From assembly GCA_963727015.1 (NCBI GenBank), contig CAVSEV010000007.1:62001-126000 (forward strand): a stretch of 64,000 bases of DNA. Direction: 5' to 3'. Positions 36,578-44,894 of this stretch are shown in pieces (position 1 is the stretch's first letter; each line of letters begins with the position of its first letter). The position numbers were made by a program, and so were the translations under genes. This DNA is from DATFVJ01 sp963727015. Its GTDB lineage: Bacteria; Actinomycetota; Actinomycetes; Streptosporangiales; Streptosporangiaceae. A model generated the notes under the pieces. That model had not been told where the DNA came from and ran no database searches. It saw only the letters and a list, made by a program, of their open reading frames with translations.

Positions 36578-36961
36578 TCAGGTCAGAATCTTGGCCTTGC
36601 CCGCCTGGAACTCTGCCTCGCTGATGACGCCACGGTCGCGCAGGTCGGCGAGCTTGGTAAGTTCGTCGGCGCTGCTGTTACCTGCCGCGTCTTTCACGTA
36701 CGCGCGCATCGCCTCGTCCTGTGCCTGGGCCTGACGGACCTGGCGTTCTTGCATGCTGCCACCCCGCACGATCAGGTAGACGAGCACACCGAGGAAGGGC
36801 AGCACGATGATAAAGATGAGCCAAAGGGCCTTAGCCCATCCGCCGAGGTCGTGGCTGCGGAAGACGTCCATGATTATCCAGACCAGCAGGAAGATCCAGA
36901 GAATCCAGAGGAAAAACCACAGCATCGTCAAGAACGCGTCCAGCAATGGATACGACGACAT
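36578..36961 (-). CDS. PLDc_N / SHOCT domain membrane protein
   Basis: A 127-residue protein with two membrane helices (LLDAFLTMLWFFLWILWIFLL, then ALWLIFIIVLPFLGVLVYLI) in the PLDc_N arrangement and a C-terminal SHOCT domain, SADELTKLADLRDRGVISEA followed by EFQAGKAKIL. SHOCT domains mediate oligomerisation; such proteins are common in actinobacteria and several are stress-induced. The ATG at 36961 follows GGAGGGTAG at the right distance; upstream ATGs are less good. It lies between the nitroreductase and universal stress genes, all on the minus strand. Confidence 0.85.
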   Translation of the reverse strand: MSSYPLLDAFLTMLWFFLWILWIFLLVWIIMDVFRSHDLGGWAKALWLIFIIVLPFLGVLVYLIVRGGSMQERQVRQAQAQDEAMRAYVKDAAGNSSADELTKLADLRDRGVISEAEFQAGKAKILT

Positions 36962-37176
36962 TTGACTACCCTCCATGGACCACATACGTCCTTCGTGGGA
37001 CATCCATTCCTACCCGTCCAGTCTCACTGGATCATCACGGCTGCACGTCACCCTCTTCGGGTGAGTGCAGCGGCGCGGGGGTGTCCTGGCCGCGATCCAC
37101 AGCCCCATCTTGAGCTATGACATGCGGGCGGCTGCCAAGGCCGGCCCGGGATCGTGACTGGCGTGGGCGGCGCGTG

Positions 37177-37623
37177 TCAGGGCGCGGACACCAGCAGGAG
37201 CGGGACGCCCGCGGTGCGGACGACCGCGTCAGCGACATGGCCCAGCTTGCCCGCAACGGCACCACCGTCACCGTGCCGGCCGAGGACCAGCAGGTCGAAT
37301 CCGTGCTCGGCGGCATGACGGCAGAGGGTGTCCGGAATATGATGATTTATGGCGAAATGCAGATTTATCCTGGCCTGGCAGATGGCAGCAAGCTCGATAT
37401 TCAGCCGTTCGAACGGCCCTTTCACCCGGTCCCTGGCAGCAATCTCGTTCGCCGATCGTTCCTGCGCGGTCTCCGCATGCCAGACGGGCTGCAGCACAGC
37501 GAGCGCGACCACGTGCCCCTCATCGTCGCCGACGATGGCTGCGGCCGCGCGCAGCGCGGCTGACGCGTCCCGTGACCCGTCCCAGCCCACAAGCAAGCGG
37601 CGGAACGGTTTGGCGGCAGACAT
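37177..37623 (-). CDS. Universal stress protein (UspA family)
   Basis: A 148-residue cytoplasmic single-domain Usp. The N-terminus RRLLVGWDGSRDASAALRAA holds the conserved Asp of the ATP-binding site, and the C-terminal loop LLVLGRHGDGGAVAGKLGHV then ADAVVRTAGVPLLLV fits the G-2x-G-9x-G(S/T) ATP motif. ATG 37623 has GAGGAGGG upstream. In mycobacteria many such proteins are under the hypoxia regulator DosR. It sits immediately downstream, in transcription order, of the hyf-like operon. Confidence 0.92.
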   Translation of the reverse strand: MSAAKPFRRLLVGWDGSRDASAALRAAAAIVGDDEGHVVALAVLQPVWHAETAQERSANEIAARDRVKGPFERLNIELAAICQARINLHFAINHHIPDTLCRHAAEHGFDLLVLGRHGDGGAVAGKLGHVADAVVRTAGVPLLLVSAP

Positions 37624-37755
37624 CGGGCCCTCCTCGTGAATGCCGGGAATCCGGGGCCGTGACTTATGACACCGCCATCAGTGTCCCCCAGCTAGCACCC
37701 GCTCCCAAGCCGAGCGCTGCCGCGAGCCGCGGCGCTGCCGGGCCCAGCGCTGCGC

Positions 37756-37810
37756 GGGCTGAGCGCTGCCCGCGCCTCCGCATTGCCCGGGCTGAGCGCT
37801 GCCCGCGCCT
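37756..37810. repeat. 22-bp direct repeat, period 33 bp
   Basis: GGGCTGAGCGCTGCCCGCGC and two further bases (CT) occur at 37756-37777 and 37789-37810. They lie in the gap after the last hyf-like gene, with related GAGCGCTGCC fragments earlier at 37700-37750. The copies contain the palindrome AGCGCT. Confidence 0.7.
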
Positions 37811-37820
37811 GGCGCCGTTG

Positions 37821-40343
37821 CTAGCTCAGGGCGGCCACAACGGCGATCATTGCCACGAGCGCGATGAGCATGTACGCGAGGTAGGCGTCGAGGCGGCCAG
37901 ATTGAAGCCGTTTGACTGCCCGGACCACCAGGAGCACGGGGCGGACGGCGGGCCGGTACACGATTTCCTCTACTAGTTCGACGACGTCGGAGGTGTAACG
38001 CAGATGGGGAATGGCGGGCGCACCCGGCTCGCCGCCCGTGTCGGCGGGGACCTCGATCCTGTGCAGTTCGGCACGGGTGAGCAGGAAGCCGGCGAGCACC
38101 CTGCGGGTGGGATTGGTGTACCCGAACGCCGTGTACTGGTCGGCGCCTTCGACGCCCGCGCTCGCGGAGCGCCACGCGGGCACCCGCCGGATCCGCAGCA
38201 TCCGTGTTCCCGCCGCGAGCCAGGTGATCACCGCGACCGCGGCGAGGAGTGCGGGCATGACGATCCACAGCCACGACGGCGACAGGATCGAGAAACCGCG
38301 GAACACCGGGCCGACCACCCAAGGCGAGGTCAGCGCGCCGGCGGTCACCGGCGCCCGGACCAGCGGCGCGAGGCCCGCACCGATCACCCGGATTTCGAGC
38401 GGTGTCAGCGCGGCGAGCGCCAGGCATGCCGCGGCGAGAACCGCGATCGCGGCCCTGGCGAGCCAGCCGTCGTCTGGCGTGCTGCTACGGCCCGCGCCGT
38501 CAGCCTTGGCACGCCGGGAGCCCAGCCGGGTGCCGGGCGGGTTACCAGACTGGGCACCGGGCGGGTTACCAGGCTGGGCGCCGCCGGGATGGTTACCAGG
38601 CTGGCCGCCGGGATGGTTACCAGGCTGGGCGCTGGGCGGGTTACGAAGCTGGGCGTCAGGCAGGTTACCGGGCTGGGCGCCGGGCGGGTTGCCTAGCGGG
38701 GGGCCCAGTACGACAAGCCCGACCAGCCTGACAAAGGTCACCCCGGCGAAACCCACTGTCAGCGCGACGGCGGCGCCGGCTACCGCGAGTACTAGCCGGA
38801 ACCCAAGCCCGGGCACCCGGAACTGCTGCATCAGCGACTCAAGCAGGAACCATTCGGACACAAACCCGGCGGTCAGCGGCAGTCCGGCGAGCGTCAGCGC
38901 GCCGATGGCGAACCCGGTCCCGTTCCACGGGGCGCCCCGCGCAGCGCCACGCAGCGCGTCGAGGTCACCGGTCCCGGCGGCCGCCTGGATCTTGGTGCCG
39001 GTCGTGAACAGCAGCGACTTGCCGGCCGTATGCGCGGTCACCTGCAGGGTCGCGGCGAGCAACCCGGCCGCGACGAGACGCGGATCAGACCCGGTGGCCC
39101 CTATGAGCGCCACGCAAAAGCCCACCAAGATCAGTCCGGTATTCTCCACGCTGGAATAGGCGATCACACGTGGCAGGCTGGCCTGCACGGCGGCGTGGGC
39201 GATGCCGAGGATCGCGGTGAATCCGGCAAGCGCGAGCAGTGTCCCCGTCAGCCACCCCGGCGGCGGCCCGAGCAGCGCGAAGGTTCGCCACAGGCCGTAG
39301 AAACCCGCGTTCACCGCTACGCCGGCCATGACCGCACGGGCCTGGCCCGGCGCGGCGGCGTAGCCGCGGGGGAGCCATGCCTGCACGGGGACCAGGCCCA
39401 CCTTGATCGCGAATCCGAGCAGGAGCAGCGCGTAAGCGGTGGTGCGCGCGGGGCCCGGTGCGACGTGGGCGAAGCTGGCCAGGTTGAGTGAGCCGGAGCG
39501 GGCGGCGAGCAGCAGCAGGCCGGCCAGCAGTGAGACGCCGCTGATCTTGCCGAACACCAGCGTCAACAGCGCGCCTGCCGGGCGGCCGCGCAGTCTCCGG
39601 TCGAATCCCGCGAGCAGGTAGAACGCGATCGTCAGGGACTCCCAGGCGAACAGCAGCACGAAGGCGCCCTGGGCGGTGACGACCACCGCGACCGAGACGA
39701 GGGCGAGCGCGCACGCTGCCCCCAGTCGTCCCTGCCTGACTGTGCACCCGCGACAGCGCCGCGGATCGCGTGGGCTATAGCACATGTGATCCGCGGCACT
39801 GATGGATTGCCGGCCTCGGCCCGCCGCCACTAGCGACACCGGCACCGCCGCGCCGAACGCGATCAGCAGGAACAGCCCGGCGAGCCGGTCCGCGGTCAGG
39901 CTGACGCTGCCAAGGCTGGCCAGGCCAAGGCCGCCGGAGCGGGGTGAACTGGCGAGTATGAGCCGCACGGTGTGCCCGGCGACCGCACTCGCGCCTGCCA
40001 CCGCCAGGCAAGCCGATCCCGCCGCGGCGAGCAGATACGGGACTGCCGGCACGAGCAGGTCACTCATGGACATCCACGCCCACCGCCCGCGGACGAACTG
40101 GGGGGTGGCCGAGGGTGCGGCAGAGGGTGGTGGTGCGGCAGAGAGTGCGGCGGAGGGTGGTGGTGCGGCGGACGGTGGCGGAGGGGCGGCGGGTTGCCGG
40201 GCAGTGGCGGCGAATCCGGGTATCACGCCAAGGATCGCGGCCACGCACAGCAGCGCAAGGCCAGCGGCGAACACCAGGCTCACGGTCCGGCCTCCGCGAA
40301 GCATAGCGGGCCGAAAGCGCCATCCGGACGGCTGGTGACGCAT
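37821..40343 (-). CDS. HyfB/NuoL-like proton-conducting membrane subunit
   Basis: An 840-residue antiporter-type subunit with about 14-16 helices. Core channel motifs are visible: FAWESLTIAFYLLAGF (conserved Glu), GFAIKVGLVPVQAWLPRGYA (the Lys and motif before the broken helix), LPRVIAYSSVENTGLILVG, and TAGKSLLFTTGTKI. It corresponds to HyfB/HycC of group-4 hydrogenase complexes. Two insertions are unusual: an Ala/Pro/Ser segment near residues 50-80 and an Asn/Pro/Gly repeat between the last two membrane blocks. It is the last gene of the six-gene operon, starting 14 bases after the HyfI-like gene. Confidence 0.88.
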   Translation of the reverse strand: MRHQPSGWRFRPAMLRGGRTVSLVFAAGLALLCVAAILGVIPGFAATARQPAAPPPPSAAPPPSAALSAAPPPSAAPSATPQFVRGRWAWMSMSDLLVPAVPYLLAAAGSACLAVAGASAVAGHTVRLILASSPRSGGLGLASLGSVSLTADRLAGLFLLIAFGAAVPVSLVAAGRGRQSISAADHMCYSPRDPRRCRGCTVRQGRLGAACALALVSVAVVVTAQGAFVLLFAWESLTIAFYLLAGFDRRLRGRPAGALLTLVFGKISGVSLLAGLLLLAARSGSLNLASFAHVAPGPARTTAYALLLLGFAIKVGLVPVQAWLPRGYAAAPGQARAVMAGVAVNAGFYGLWRTFALLGPPPGWLTGTLLALAGFTAILGIAHAAVQASLPRVIAYSSVENTGLILVGFCVALIGATGSDPRLVAAGLLAATLQVTAHTAGKSLLFTTGTKIQAAAGTGDLDALRGAARGAPWNGTGFAIGALTLAGLPLTAGFVSEWFLLESLMQQFRVPGLGFRLVLAVAGAAVALTVGFAGVTFVRLVGLVVLGPPLGNPPGAQPGNLPDAQLRNPPSAQPGNHPGGQPGNHPGGAQPGNPPGAQSGNPPGTRLGSRRAKADGAGRSSTPDDGWLARAAIAVLAAACLALAALTPLEIRVIGAGLAPLVRAPVTAGALTSPWVVGPVFRGFSILSPSWLWIVMPALLAAVAVITWLAAGTRMLRIRRVPAWRSASAGVEGADQYTAFGYTNPTRRVLAGFLLTRAELHRIEVPADTGGEPGAPAIPHLRYTSDVVELVEEIVYRPAVRPVLLVVRAVKRLQSGRLDAYLAYMLIALVAMIAVVAALS
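38528..38695 (-). repeat. 24-27 bp coding repeat (PGNPPGAQ)n in the HyfB-like gene
   Basis: About seven imperfect units with the core GGTTACCAGGCTGGGC (plus strand), encoding QPGNHPGG, QPGNPPGA and similar octapeptides in a cytoplasmic or periplasmic loop. Unit lengths of 24 and 27 bp keep frame. Confidence 0.85.
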
Positions 40344-40356
40344 GCACCGCGACGCC

Positions 40357-41157
40357 TCATCGCGGCACCGTCGCGCCTTCGGCGCCGGCAGTTACCCGGC
40401 CGAGCGCCAGCAGCAGCGCGTACAGCAGGCTGAACGGGCTTGGCGGCGAACCGGGCACCCAGACATCCACGGGAATCAGATCCCCGACGCCGCCGTGTGT
40501 GGCAGCGCCACTGGATGCGCCGAGCAGCCCGCCGCTGATGGCATCGGTACCGGCGGCGATAACGAGCTTCGGCTCGGGCATCGCCGCATAGGTACGGCGA
40601 AGCGGCGCCACCATGCCGGCTGCGCCCGCACCCGTGACGAGCAGCACGTCCGCGTGCCGCGGGCTCGCGGTGAAGAAGATCCCGAGCCGGTGCACGTCGT
40701 AGACAGGGTTCAGGAGGGCGAGCACCTCCCACTCCTCGGCCCCGTCCGATCCGGCGTCCACATGCCTGATGTGCACGGATCGCCGCAAGGCGCGGGCGCG
40801 CTGTCGCAGGTCAGCACGTATCCGTGCCAGATTCTGCGCGGTCTGCGATACCTGCGGCACGACCAGCCCGCCGCGGCTGAGGGACACCGGCCCCGGCCCT
40901 TCCGCCCAGCCGAACACGTCAGGCCGCTCGGCCACACACCGGCCGCACTGGATGCACGCGCCCTGATCCAGCCGGACCCCCTCGTCTGGCCGGTGGCTGA
41001 TCGCGCCGGCTGGGCACAGCCGCGCCAGGTCTGCCGCCGCCGCTGGTGACGGTTCCAGTACACGGGCCGGGCCGCGGAGCCGTTCGGCGTAGGAGTCGGG
41101 CCGATCCGGCCACCGGGTCGTGACCACACCTGCGCGTAGCCCGCGGAATACCCACAT
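40357..41157 (-). CDS. HyfI/NuoB-like small subunit fused to a ferredoxin domain, cluster cysteines missing
   Basis: A 266-residue protein: an N-terminal ferredoxin-like part with Cys48 (LCPAGAI) and Cys68, Cys71, Cys74 (CIQCGRC), enough for one 4Fe-4S cluster, then a NuoB/HyfI-type domain that is easily aligned (LLNPVYDVHRLGIFFTASPR, HADVLLVTG, GVGDLIPVDVWVPG). Yet the four cysteines that hold the N2/proximal cluster are all replaced: GSCNGCE is GSDGAEE (Asp138, Glu141), GDCA is GTDA (Asp205), PGCPP is PGSPP (Ser237). These four are the only cysteines expected there, and none remains. So the domain cannot bind the classical cluster. It is cotranscribed with the other five subunits. Confidence 0.9.
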   Translation of the reverse strand: MWVFRGLRAGVVTTRWPDRPDSYAERLRGPARVLEPSPAAAADLARLCPAGAISHRPDEGVRLDQGACIQCGRCVAERPDVFGWAEGPGPVSLSRGGLVVPQVSQTAQNLARIRADLRQRARALRRSVHIRHVDAGSDGAEEWEVLALLNPVYDVHRLGIFFTASPRHADVLLVTGAGAAGMVAPLRRTYAAMPEPKLVIAAGTDAISGGLLGASSGAATHGGVGDLIPVDVWVPGSPPSPFSLLYALLLALGRVTAGAEGATVPR

Positions 41158-41172
41158 TTGCGCCGCTCCCTT

Positions 41173-42687
41173 CTACCGTGCCGCACCGGCGGCCGACAGG
41201 CCGAAACTCGCCTCGATGAAGGGGAAGTCGGTGAGGATGTCACCGGCGAAGACCTCGTGCATCAGGACAAGGTTGTGGAACGACGCCGAACGCGGCCTGC
41301 AGCGCGTGATCCGTCCATCGGCGACGCGAACGTCGTAAAGTACCTCGCCCTGCGGAGCTTCCGCCCAGCCGACCGCCCGGCCGCTGGCCGGCTCGCAGGG
41401 CGCGGCGACGGTGCCGCCGCCCGCGTCCGCCAGTTCGTCCGATACCTGCCTGATGAGGTGGAAAGACTGGCTGACCTCTTGCACCCGGACCCGCAGCCTG
41501 GCCAGCGCATCGCCGGCTGAGTGCGGCTCGCCGGGCGGGATGCCGAGCGCGGTGTAGCCGTCATAGGGCCGGGTGAGCCGCGCGTCGTCAACGTAGCCCG
41601 ACGCCTTGCCAATCGGCCCGACCGCACCGTGCTCGCGCGCACGGTCCGGGCGCAACGGGCCGGTCCGCCGCAGCCGGTCCAGGAAGGACGCGGTACTCAT
41701 CAGCGCCGCGGTGTCGGCCGCGACGTCCCGCTCGAGCGGGCCGATCTCCGCGAATATTCCGGCCGGGCCTGCCAGCGGCGGCCGGCTGACTCCGCCGGGA
41801 ACTACCACCCCACGGCCATAACGGCTGCCGCAGAGGCGGCTGACAAGACGGAGCACCCGCTCCTTGTGCCGGCCGAAGCGGGCAGTGGCGACCGCGAGTC
41901 CGGCCGCATCGGCCAGCCGGGTGGCCACGTCCAGGTGATTCGCGATGCGTTCGAGTTCGGCGTGCAGGACACGGACGAGCCTGGCGGGCCAGGGCACCCT
42001 GCAGCCGGAGATCCGCTCGATCGCGTGGCAGTAGGCGAGCGCGTGGGCGACCGATGCGATCCCCTCGGCCCGCTCAGCCAGCAGCGTCCCATCGGCGGTG
42101 CCGAGCCCTTCGAAGCGTTTCTCGATGCCGCGATGCTTGTAGAAGATCCGCATATTCAGGTGCGGGATATCCTCACCCGGGGTTTCGACGAGGTATTCGA
42201 TGGACTCGACCACACCGGACCGCACCGGGCCGTGCGGGATGGTGAACAATCCCTTCCCTGTCACATGCCTGGGCAGGGTGTGCTCGTCAGGTCCGGCGGC
42301 CGCCTGCGGCATTGCGCTGCCCGGCCGTGGCCGGCCGGGCAGCCCGTCCTGCCTGTCGTGGTCAGCGCTGAGCTGGCTGGCGGTGAGCGGCAGGATGAGC
42401 GGTTCGAGCCGGGGGTGGCCCTCGGGCACCACGCCGAACAGGTCGTGCAGTTCGCGTTCGTACCAGAACGCCGCGCCGATGAGCGGGCTCACGGCCGGGT
42501 ACGTTGCCGCGTCAGGGGGAAGCAACGCGTCGATGGTCTCGACATCGCTGCCGCCTGCCAGGTGTGCGGAGATCAGCACGCCGTCAGGCACCACGGTGCC
42601 GAACAGGCCGGCGAACCGCTGGCCGGCGGCGACCCGGGAAGCCAGCGTGCTGCCGAGCGATGCCGCAGCGATCATCGGCGCGGTCAT
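41173..42687 (-). CDS. HyfG-like NuoC/NuoD-fusion large subunit lacking NiFe ligands
   Basis: A 504-residue protein with an N-terminal NuoC-like part (YERELHDLFGVVPEGHPRLE) and a NuoD/HycE-like catalytic part (YKHRGIEKRFEG, then ERISGCRVPWPARLVRVLHA, ELERIANHL). The first NiFe motif RxCGxCxxxH is AERAEGIASVAH: Cys positions are Glu208 and Ala211. The C-terminal DPCxxC motif is replaced by ASFGLSAAG at the very end. It therefore cannot hold a NiFe centre. It overlaps the HyfF-like gene by four bases (ATGA) and lies 16 bases before the HyfI-like gene. It should form the hydrophilic arm with the small subunit. Confidence 0.92.
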   Translation of the reverse strand: MTAPMIAAASLGSTLASRVAAGQRFAGLFGTVVPDGVLISAHLAGGSDVETIDALLPPDAATYPAVSPLIGAAFWYERELHDLFGVVPEGHPRLEPLILPLTASQLSADHDRQDGLPGRPRPGSAMPQAAAGPDEHTLPRHVTGKGLFTIPHGPVRSGVVESIEYLVETPGEDIPHLNMRIFYKHRGIEKRFEGLGTADGTLLAERAEGIASVAHALAYCHAIERISGCRVPWPARLVRVLHAELERIANHLDVATRLADAAGLAVATARFGRHKERVLRLVSRLCGSRYGRGVVVPGGVSRPPLAGPAGIFAEIGPLERDVAADTAALMSTASFLDRLRRTGPLRPDRAREHGAVGPIGKASGYVDDARLTRPYDGYTALGIPPGEPHSAGDALARLRVRVQEVSQSFHLIRQVSDELADAGGGTVAAPCEPASGRAVGWAEAPQGEVLYDVRVADGRITRCRPRSASFHNLVLMHEVFAGDILTDFPFIEASFGLSAAGAAR

Positions 42688-44198
42688 GCGCGGCCGCCAA
42701 GTTCAGCGGCGCCGTGGGTGAGCAGCGCCACCAGGTGAGCAGGCGGGTCGACGCCAAGCACGACGAGAGCGGCGATGCCGGCCAGCACCGGGATCACCAT
42801 CCAGGCACTCGGCTCGCCGCGCGGGACTGTTGCGGGCGCCCGGGTGAGCAGCATCCGGTTCGCTGCCACGGACAAGCCGAGGAACGCGACGGTCACGAGG
42901 ACGACGAGCACCGCCGCGGCCGCATTGCGGGAGGCGGCGAAGCCACCCGCGACAATCTCGAACTCGCTGCGGAAGATCCCGAAAGGCGGCATCGCCGCGA
43001 GCGCGAGCACGGCCATCAACAGCAGCGGCCCGCTCCAAGGGAGCACGTCGAGGCCGCCGCGGATCGTGGATACCTGTTTGGTGCCGTACTTGCGCACCAG
43101 CACTCCCGCGCCCATGAAGGCGTTGCCTTTGGCGGCCGCGTGCGCGAGCACGTGCAGCAGCACGCCGGCCAGCGCCACCGGCGCGCCGAAGCTCACCCCG
43201 ATCGTCAGGATGCCCATGTGCTCGACGCTCGAGTACGCGAACAGGCGTTTGAGATCGCCCTGATCGAGCAGGTAGAGCGCGGCGAGCAGCAGCGATGCGA
43301 CACCGAAGACAAGCAGCACGGCCTGCGGGAACCGCGGCCCGAGCACAGCGGCGCTGACCTGGTAGTACCGCAGGATGGCGTAGAAGCTCACCGCGAGCAG
43401 GGACCCGGAAAGCAGCGCGGACACTGGTGTCGGGGCTTCCGAGTGGGCGTCGGGCAGCCAGGTGTGCACCGGGAACAGGCCGGCCTTGGTGCCGTAACCG
43501 AGGACCGCGAGCACGAACGCGAGCCGTGTGGCGGCGTGCGGGACGTGCGCGCCGGCGCGCAGCAGGGGCATGATCGTCAGGTCGTAGGACGGGCCGAGCA
43601 CACGTGCGCCTGCCGCGTACATGAAGACGGTGGCGAGCAGTGCGATGCCCAGGCCGGCGGAGGCGATCAGCACGTACTTCCAGGCAGCCTCCACCGCACC
43701 GTCGGTGTCCTCGATCGCGACCAGCAGGGCCGAGATCACCGTGGTCACCTCGATGGCGATCCACAACAGCGCCAGGCTGCTCATCAGCGGCGCGGCGAGC
43801 ATCGCCCAGGCGAACAGGTTCAGGCCGGCGTAGAAGCGGCGGGCGTAGCGGGTGAACTCCGGGGTGCGGGCGTCCTGCCGCAGGTAGCCGATGGAGTACG
43901 CGGCCACCGCCGCATAAAGGAAGCCGCTGGCGAGCAGGAACACCACGGATATGGCGTCGGCCCGCAGGTAGTGCCCGACCGTCACATCGCGCTCAGCCGC
44001 CGCTGGCATGAGCGCGATCGCCGCCGCGAAGCTCAGGGCACCTGTAGCGGTGGTCAGCGCCTGGCAAGCGCCGATCGGCAGCCTCAGCGCGGCGAGTCCG
44101 GTGATGAGCGGCGCGACCAGCAGGAACAGGATGGCCGGGCTCGAGGTGGTCGCCGCGCCTGCCGCGCTTGCCGTGCTTGCTATGTGTCCTATGATCAC
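42684..44198 (-). CDS. HyfF/NuoM-NuoN-like proton-conducting membrane subunit
   Basis: A 504-residue antiporter-type subunit with about 14 helices. The conserved channel features are present: SLALLWIAIEVTTVISALLV (helix with a conserved Glu), GYGTKAGLFPVHTWLPDAHSE (Lys and the WLPDAH motif), LFAYSSVEHMGILTIGVSFG and LLHVLAHAAAKGNAFMGAG. It is the HyfF/HycC-type second pumping subunit. GTG at 44198 follows the HyfE-like stop by three bases. With the HyfB-like protein it would give two antiporter modules. Confidence 0.9.
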   Translation of the reverse strand: MIIGHIASTASAAGAATTSSPAILFLLVAPLITGLAALRLPIGACQALTTATGALSFAAAIALMPAAAERDVTVGHYLRADAISVVFLLASGFLYAAVAAYSIGYLRQDARTPEFTRYARRFYAGLNLFAWAMLAAPLMSSLALLWIAIEVTTVISALLVAIEDTDGAVEAAWKYVLIASAGLGIALLATVFMYAAGARVLGPSYDLTIMPLLRAGAHVPHAATRLAFVLAVLGYGTKAGLFPVHTWLPDAHSEAPTPVSALLSGSLLAVSFYAILRYYQVSAAVLGPRFPQAVLLVFGVASLLLAALYLLDQGDLKRLFAYSSVEHMGILTIGVSFGAPVALAGVLLHVLAHAAAKGNAFMGAGVLVRKYGTKQVSTIRGGLDVLPWSGPLLLMAVLALAAMPPFGIFRSEFEIVAGGFAASRNAAAAVLVVLVTVAFLGLSVAANRMLLTRAPATVPRGEPSAWMVIPVLAGIAALVVLGVDPPAHLVALLTHGAAELGGRA

Positions 44199-44201
44199 GG
44201 C

Positions 44202-44894
44202 TCACCCTCGCAGACTGGTCAGCCCGGCGGTGGACAGCGACTCCGCGCGGCCGTGATGGAACCGGATCAGCACGCCGAAGGCGACGACCGCGACGAGCAG
44301 GTCGAACAGGAACGCGACGGCGAGGATCAACGGCATCTGGGCCGCCACCACGAGGGCCGCGAGCGAGACCCCGTTCTCCAGTGAGAAGAACCCGGCCGAC
44401 TGGGAGACCACGTCACGGCGGACGATCATCAGCACGAACGCGACGAGCACGACGGCGACCGCGAGGCCGAGCGCGGCCGCGGGCAGCGCCGGGCCCTGGA
44501 TGCCGAGCGTGCCCACTGCGAAAAAGCCGAAGGCGGCGACCGCGATGGCCACGAGTACGGTGCTCGCCAGGCTCAGCGCGCCGCTGCCGGCGATCTCGTC
44601 CTGGGTGCCGCGCAGCAGCCTGCGCAGCACCGCGGGCACCGCGATGACCTTCAGCGCCGCGGAAAGCGCCGCGAGCACGTAAAGCTCGGGCAGGTGCCGC
44701 GCCACCGCCACGATGACGGCGAGCGCGGAGACCGCGGCCGACTGCGCGGCGTAGAGCCGGACCTGGTCGCGCAGCAGTGCCTGCCTGAACATGCCGAACT
44801 CGAGCAGCAGGACGATGACCGCGACAAGGTTCGCGCCGCCGGTGAACACGCTCGGCGGGCCGTGGGCTGCGCCGCCCAGCTGGGCGGCGAGCAT
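44202..44894 (-). CDS. HyfE-like (NuoK-related) membrane subunit
   Basis: A 230-residue membrane protein with about seven helices (LVAVIVLLLEFGMFRQALLR, VSALAVIVAVARHLPELYVL, ALPAAALGLAVAVVLVAFVL and others), beginning at ATG 44894, which overlaps the HyfC-like stop by four bases (ATGA). Its place between HyfC and HyfF and its size match HyfE of hydrogenase-4 complexes, whose central part resembles NuoK. Glutamates in the membrane (LLEFGMF, SLENGVSLAALVV) are candidates for proton transfer. Confidence 0.85.
   Translation of the reverse strand: MLAAQLGGAAHGPPSVFTGGANLVAVIVLLLEFGMFRQALLRDQVRLYAAQSAAVSALAVIVAVARHLPELYVLAALSAALKVIAVPAVLRRLLRGTQDEIAGSGALSLASTVLVAIAVAAFGFFAVGTLGIQGPALPAAALGLAVAVVLVAFVLMIVRRDVVSQSAGFFSLENGVSLAALVVAAQMPLILAVAFLFDLLVAVVAFGVLIRFHHGRAESLSTAGLTSLRG

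Noticed and set aside
40357..42687. Calling the operon a working NiFe hydrogenase or formate hydrogenlyase
   Set aside because: Both NiFe cysteine motifs and all proximal cluster cysteines are missing, and no maturation (hyp) or formate dehydrogenase genes are present.
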